A DNA stretch of 64,000 nt from Laguncularia racemosa (Eukaryota > Streptophyta > Magnoliopsida > Myrtales > Combretaceae): the NCBI GenBank assembly GCA_037954665.1, contig JBBMOL010000037.1:2046001-2110000 (forward strand), read 5' to 3'. Position 1 is the first letter of the stretch. Each line of letters opens with the position of its first letter. The translations under genes were made by a program, and so were the position numbers. Under the pieces are notes generated by a model. It did no database searches, was not told the DNA's origin, and saw only the letters and a program-made list of their open reading frames with translations. This document shows, one piece after another, positions 60,901 through 64,000 of the stretch.

Positions 60901-63808
60901 TATTGGAGCACACACAAGGGTAGTGGGTGTGATGGGGTTGCCCAGCAGGTTGTGGCCTCCCTCCCCCCAACCACCACACAGATGCTTTGCACTGGCTTCA
61001 GTTCTTTACCACTTGTTTGTATGGTTCACCAGAGATGGGGCCAGATCTGGCTGCTCTCCTGCCAACACCGATGTGCTAGTTGATCCACTTTCACCTGCTG
61101 CATGGTGAGGGTATGCTTCCCAGCTTCAATCTTATCAAGATATTGGATATAATTTTGAGCAAATGCAGTGAATAGCTGTAAGACATCACCTGTGACAGTC
61201 GACTCTAATGCCAAGTTGTTATGAGCCTGGAATGGGATCTAGCCACGATTGAAATAAATAAAGTATTAAGGTTCATAAAAGAACCCTCCAATCTCTAGTT
61301 TTAAGGACTCATCAAAAAGATCCCTCTGATCTTATGAATAAAAGGTCCAATACTTTTAGCTTGTTTATTTCTCTTGTGGAATCAATTATTAATACAAGCC
61401 TAGGGCCATTGACTTCTAAAAATAAAAAGAAATTATTCTAAGAGTATCCATATCAACATCTAAAATTAAAAGATAGCCATTTCCAAATAATATCTTCTAA
61501 TAGAATCATAATAGAAATCTGCTAGAAATAAAAGTAAGTCATTTATTTGTATTGCCTATGACTATCCCTGACAGGAGATGCTCCTAACAGACAGGCACAA
61601 CTGAAGAAATCTGACTTTGATGAAAACCAAATTACATAACTTTTAGCAATACAGGTAAGACTATAATGCCAGGCGGAAAGATGGTCTATCTATAAATAAA
61701 TAAAATAATTGTAAGATAGTCTGCATATGCAGAAGCCAAGGTGAGATATAAATGGAAACCACTTGAGTTATTATGATAATTGTTTTGACAATGATCTAAT
61801 GAAAAATTGATAAATAAAAAGGAACCTTAACATTTTTAAATGAAGTGGTATAAAAAGGAGGGAAATTAAAAGGAAGAAAATTGTTATTTGTAGAATTGTT
61901 TCTGTAGAAGAAAACATGAAGGTATTGAAAGTGAAAAGAAACTATCGATGGTAAAATTAAACTGCATTTTTACAATTACAGGCTTTGATAGTTAGGTTAT
62001 AAGTTTTAGCTTTAAAGAATACAGAAAAAATTGGAAGCTACATGAATTTAGAAAACCGATGTATTTTGTCTCCACTATAACTCAAATTGAAGTATGCCTC
62101 CTTTTTCTATCCCTTTTTTCATGCCCTACAAAATCATTTCTCAAATAATCAATGGAGAGATGAAAATCTCCTTCCACTTTACTCCCCCCCACTTCTCATC
62201 CCTCCATTTGAACAAACCCCTAACTGTCTTAATAGATTAACTAACCCATGTTTATTTAACCACTGGCAAGTAGAGTATAAAGTGGCTTGACTCCAAATAC
62301 ATGGAAAAGGAGAGGACAAATCATTTATTCCTATCAACAGCACAGCATTGAGAAAAATAACGTGGATAATTGCAGTTGGGTCCCTTATTTTTTAAGTCAA
62401 ACATAAATATGCTCATTGCAATTTCAGGAAGTAAAATCAATTCTAAGCATTTGAAAAGAAATTTCAAATGGCCTCTTTTTAGCATTTCTGTAAACATTTA
62501 GACCCATCTGATTGACATCAGTACTAGCACTTTCATAACATTGCTAACTCATATAACTCGATAAAGTAATAGAATAATTATTTGAATTTGACTTAAGAAT
62601 ACATACTCTGACAGCAACCATATATTAGAGATTGCATCAAATTGAAGATTAAAAAGGAAAAGGACAAATGTTTGCCACAACGCACTCTAATAGGAGCATC
62701 CAGAAACAATAAAGGAAACTTTTGCAGTGGGGATTCAAAATTAAACCTAACCAGTTCTTTTGTGTACAGAAGTCGCTTAAATGCATATGCACTTCTTTGG
62801 AGCTTCAATAACAATGTTTTCTAGAGAATCCCAAACCCCAAAAGAAAACCATTAAAATTGGCAAAATATGTTACATTCTGCCAAAATCACCAAAAAATTT
62901 AAATATAAAAAAGGGGGTTATGCTTGAAGGGAAAAAAAAAAAAAAAAAAAACAACTTATGTTGAACTCTGCAAGTATCAAATTTCAAATAGGCAATGATA
63001 TGGGAAACCACAAAAGGAACGAAATGTAAATTAACTTGTGATGCTATAAATCACCTGGAAGCACCATAGAAAAAGCTTGATCTATAACTTCTATGCCAGC
63101 AGCCCATCCAGCAGCCAACTCTTCAAATAGTGCAGCAGAGCAAATCAAAGCAACAGTTGAGTCATCTACAAAACCTCGCATCCATGCTGTACGCACCGTT
63201 TTTATCCTTTCTTTAAAACCCTGACGAGCTCTCAAAATCTGTAAGTTTGATGGTTGGGACTTAAATGGGCTATAAGCTACACTGCTACCTAAACATGACA
63301 AAATGTGCATCGCCCGAGATGTTGATTCTGAAACATTTTCAGCATTGTTGGCCAGCTCCACTTCAGCATACCAAAAGTACAATAAAGGGGCATTGGACTC
63401 CCCATCCTGACAAAAGTAATGCAGGAAAGATTAACACAGGCTAATTCCTTTTTGGATCCATTACATAGCACCATATCAACTTGTTCTAATAAAATAAATA
63501 AAATTACAGGAAAACAGCTGGAATTATATAAGATTGACAAATTGCCAGATGAAACTGCCCAATTAACACGCTAGAAAGATTCAAAAGATTATTTTGCCTT
63601 GACTTTTAGTTGGAAGCCTTTTTTAAAAATTAAATCACCTGAGGTTATGAGCACCCCAGTTACCCATGAGTAGGTCTAATATATAAAAGAATCTTACAAT
63701 GTGATGCACTTCAATAGATGACAAAGCCATATCAAACACTCTTCTTGCATGATAGATGTTACCAAAAGCAGCTTCTCTCTGTGCATACACTCCACATAGC
63801 AATAAATC
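45964..63808 (-). CDS. NRDE2: NRDE2-like nuclear RNA-silencing / exosome regulator, 3' part (five exons visible)
   Basis: On the - strand the exons are 63808-63698, 63406-63055, 49808-49583, 48691-48470 and 46117-45964. All junctions are GT..AG with matching phase, giving 1,065 bases, 354 residues and a TGA. Upstream exons lie outside the window. Signature pieces are 'GNIYHARRVFDMAL', 'LICSAALFEELAAGWAAGIE', 'LSKVWDSVLQGLQIYPFSPN', 'RIRGLFERALANDQ', 'AARRVFFRAIHACPW' and the C-terminal 'LKLNSVLTVKELSDLQEVMR'. The HAT/TPR-like helical repeats ('ARRVFF', 'IRGLFERAL') fit NRDE2. In other organisms NRDE2 works with the MTR4 helicase in nuclear RNA surveillance or in nuclear RNAi; the role here is inferred. 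The exons appear intact. The third intron is 13.2 kb and full of retroelements. Confidence 0.9.
46118..48469 (-). other. NRDE2 last intron
   Basis: The donor GTGAGT and acceptor TTTTTCAG split the Trp codon of 'CPW'. The 2.35 kb interior has no gene. It carries a (TA)-T11-G12 compound tract at 47919-47949 and a GC-richer stretch at 46570-46640 of unknown origin. Confidence 0.85.
47919..47949. repeat. (TA)n-T11-G12 homopolymer compound tract
   Basis: A short TA repeat is followed by T11 (47927-47937) and then G12 (47938-47949) on the + strand. On the transcribed strand of the NRDE2-like gene this is C12-A11. Such runs are unstable and error-prone in sequencing. Confidence 0.8.
48692..49582 (-). 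other. NRDE2 intron between 'DDFCQK' and 'RPSVIVW' exons
   Basis: The donor GTGAGA and acceptor TTTCAG split the Lys codon, giving a phase 2 intron of 891 bases. No other feature. Confidence 0.85.
50554..50730 (+). repeat. 5' LTR of the copia element
   Basis: TGTTATAGGCTG...CAATTACA, 177 bases. AATAAAGCAT at 50689 is a likely polyadenylation signal. It is followed directly by the primer binding site. Confidence 0.93.
50731..50742 (+). other. Primer binding site (initiator tRNA-Met type)
   Basis: TGGTATCAGAGC follows the LTR without a gap. It is complementary to the 3' end of plant initiator Met tRNA, the usual copia primer. Confidence 0.93.
51337..52135 (+). pseudogene. Copia gag with CCHC zinc knuckle, broken
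   Basis: From ATG 51337 the frame encodes an N-terminal gag with 'KFNGSNYLDWNKTVRLYL', then stops at 51526. Homology continues past two stops ('LMEYLDFLYSRKGNVSHIYE', 'VEKQDRTLMSYF') and a frameshift near 51760. The knuckle C-x2-C-x4-H-x4-C is intact at 52079-52120 ('CHYCHKPGHMKRDC'). Gag would coat the element RNA in particles. Confidence 0.85.
52316..52417 (+). pseudogene. Copia protease, left part (interrupted)
   Basis: 'KWVIDSGATNHMTG' carries the aspartic protease active-site DSG motif. The coding homology stops at 52417, the LINE insertion point, and resumes at 57029 in the same frame. Confidence 0.85.
52408..52417. repeat. Left target duplication of the LINE
   Basis: CTCTCCTGTC is identical to 57019-57028. 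Confidence 0.9.
52847..53240 (-). pseudogene. LINE ORF2 C-terminal zinc-binding domain (zf-RVT type)
   Basis: The - strand reads 'DRFRWKHSGSGEYTIKSGY', 'LLRHAFILWLAWLRKLSTLD' and 'CLLCNW', which is the zinc-binding domain found at the C-terminus of plant LINE ORF2. Downstream the frame decays toward the poly(A). Confidence 0.8.
53241..54938 (-). pseudogene. LINE ORF2 reverse transcriptase
   Basis: One 349-codon open stretch (53889-54938) contains 'NEKAPGPDGFSALFFKKAWD', 'LRPIACYNVIYKVISKVLAA', 'AAFVPSRRISDNIFLAQEL', 'MMKVDLQKAYDTVRWDF' and 'GLRQGDPISPYLFVLCMEIL'. The catalytic 'FADD' reads 'FAYD' ('CFAYDLLIFARG'), so the first active-site Asp is Tyr. The thumb region continues with frame breaks ('LVERTLTRITSWIAKYLSYA', 'KESGGLGLLDIHLWNKA'). 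Reverse transcription by this copy is unlikely even in its open part. Confidence 0.9.
54939..56100 (-). pseudogene. LINE ORF2 apurinic-type endonuclease
   Basis: ORF2 begins at 56100 with 'MLVTAWNVRGLNDPIK', the typical first motif of plant LINE endonucleases. After a frameshift it continues in 55536-55982 ('WLVMGNFNTTCLVTEKEGG', 'DLRYSGDFFTWTN') and 55164-55499 ('ISDHSLVVVCMEC', the SDH motif). The motif usually read 'GDFN' is 'GNFN'. A linker to the RT contains 'KWLELGDRNTAYFHKAMK'. Confidence 0.87.
56122..57018 (-). pseudogene. LINE ORF1 C-terminal part with zinc knuckle
   Basis: Near 57000-56830 the - strand reads a DUF4283-type end ('VPLKADVLTARRQHVNHARV'). It is followed by 'YQWLPPRYARCKVFGHKC' at about 56740, the CCHC knuckle region of plant LINE ORF1, and a low-complexity tail ending at 56122 ('RRKKKQRKKSRNFT'). 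The N-terminal half is missing because the insertion is 5' truncated. ORF1 binds LINE RNA. Confidence 0.8.
57019..57028. repeat. Right target duplication of the LINE
   Basis: CTCTCCTGTC is identical to 52408-52417. Removing 52418 to 57028 restores the copia frame ('SYSPV' then 'TLVNGS'). Confidence 0.9.
57029..57440 (+). pseudogene. Copia protease remainder and pre-integrase region
   Basis: 'TLVNGSTSHVLG' continues the protease. 'FNLISVSKLTRSLNC' and 'FQDLMTRKTIGKGHESRGFY' (57123-57270) follow, then the HHCC-type 'CRLGHPSLFLLKKLYPQF' to 'LHCESC' (57345-57425) of the integrase N-terminus. Confidence 0.85.
57470..58200 (+). pseudogene. Copia integrase core
   Basis: 'ELVHSDIWGP' holds the first catalytic Asp, 'LRSDNAKEY' (57683) the second, and 'SVAERKNRHLLETAKALLF' (57787) the catalytic Glu, so all three are kept. 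Stops occur near 57680 and 58018. 'KCIFLRYSRVQKGYRCYCP' at 58060-58120 marks the C-terminal domain. The function would be insertion of element cDNA. Confidence 0.87.
58480..59480 (+). pseudogene. Copia reverse transcriptase
   Basis: Frame-broken homology starts at 'HPGWHSAMVEE' (58515), then 'RLKTRLVAKGYA' (58665), 'DIKNAFLHGDLQEEVYIEQP' (58792) and 'LRKSLYGLKQSPRA' (58892). In 58973-59230 the catalytic 'LYVDDIVIIG' is intact. The part at 59223-59480 has 'AGKLNYLTVTRPDITYSISV'. At least five stops or shifts separate these pieces. Confidence 0.88.
59481..59999 (+). pseudogene. Copia RNase H
   Basis: 'YADWVGCKEDRRSTSGYCVF' (59535-59594) holds the first catalytic Asp region. 'PWCDNQVALHIASNSMFHER' and 'HFVRKKIQQGLIFTGFV' follow in an open stretch that ends at TGA 59995-59997, just before the polypurine tract. 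Confidence 0.88.
60004..60180 (+). repeat. 3' LTR of the copia element
   Basis: 177 bases, the same length as the 5' LTR, with about 12 differences. It is preceded by the purine tract and followed by TTAAT. Confidence 0.93.
60219..61573 (-). mobile_element. Short LTR retroelement (TRIM-like or internally deleted)
   Basis: Two related direct repeats, about 60219-60662 and 61218-61573, share their starts ('TGTcATaAGcc' against 'TGTtATgAGcc', then 'gatctag'), 'atacaagcctag' and their ends ('catccctaata' against 'tatccctgaca'). On the - strand an LTR would begin TGTCAGGGATAG. After it, 'ttggcattagagtc' resembles a worn tRNA-Met primer site. Before the second LTR, 'aagagggaagtaa' resembles a polypurine tract. 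The 555-base interior has only short frames (for example 61026-61214), possibly a gag remnant. No clear target duplication. It lies just beyond the copia 3' end, in the sense of the NRDE2-like gene. Confidence 0.65.
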
Positions 63809-64000
63809 CTGAGTATAAAAATCACCCAAGATCAGGAAATCATCAGCAGAACCATCCATAATACCATAAACAAATTTAACAAAAATTTCCACTGTATTTT
63901 AACACCTGCTAACTGGTCACTCTTAAAACCTAATCATCAAAAAACTATGACAAGGTCACATTTAAAACTCATACATATGATCTTTTTTTCTTTTTTGTTT

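Larger units (their letters stand above)
49809..63054 (-). other. 13.2 kb NRDE2 intron hosting nested retroelements
   Basis: The donor GTGATT at 63054 and acceptor TTTGCAG at 49809 join 'SMVLP' to 'RRSHCHHLEFL' through a shared Glu codon (phase 1). The intron contains a copia element (50554-60180) with a LINE inside it and a short LTR element (60219-61573). Without these it would be about 2.3 kb, in line with the other introns. The stretches 49809-50553 and 61574-63054 are ordinary AT-rich intron DNA with no gene visible. Confidence 0.85.

Noticed and set aside
62593..62814. 73-codon frame in the large NRDE2 intron, considered as an exon
   Set aside because: The exon ending at 63055 joins in phase to the exon starting at 49808 and restores the conserved sequence, so no exon is needed here. 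The frame has no NRDE2 similarity.

Overview
The window is AT-rich nuclear DNA from a flowering plant, most likely a eudicot. It holds spliced genes with plant GT..AG introns, an R2R3-MYB gene of the MYB52/54 type, and plant gypsy, copia, hAT, CACTA and L1-type elements. I cannot assign a species. There is no bacterial-type operon, CRISPR array, rRNA or tRNA that I could recognise.

Only two host genes can be defended. The first is a complete three-exon MYB52/54-like transcription factor gene on the + strand (36861-39369, 221 residues). The second is the 3' part of an NRDE2-like gene on the - strand, running from the right edge of the window to 45964. Five of its exons are visible, with matching splice phases, and they encode the last 354 residues. 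Its upstream exons lie beyond base 64000. An orphan C-terminal piece of a basic 7S globulin-type gene sits at 24820-25035.

Nearly everything else is transposon-derived. The left part (1-15000) is a layered insertion. An old long repeat carries a gypsy element (3484-12250), the gypsy element carries a hAT transposon (7729-11643), and a solo gypsy LTR (12500-14328) sits next to it in the same repeat. A second copy of that repeat at about 26560-29245 lacks both the gypsy element and the solo LTR, so it serves as an empty-site control. The middle (15000-36000) is gene-poor. It holds a probable LTR, an L1-type LINE fragment, two hAT-like MITEs, microsatellites and a solo copia LTR about 1.1 kb upstream of the MYB gene. 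A decayed CACTA transposase lies between the two genes.

One NRDE2 intron (49809-63054, 13.2 kb) contains a copia element with both LTRs and a TTAAT target duplication. Its protease region is split by a 4.6 kb LINE with a 10-base target duplication. A short LTR element (60219-61573) stands next to the copia element. The three-level nest (gene, copia, LINE) can be ordered in time. NRDE2 acts in nuclear RNA surveillance, so this retroelement-filled intron is the most interesting locus here. I found no clearly undescribed enzymatic or defence system.
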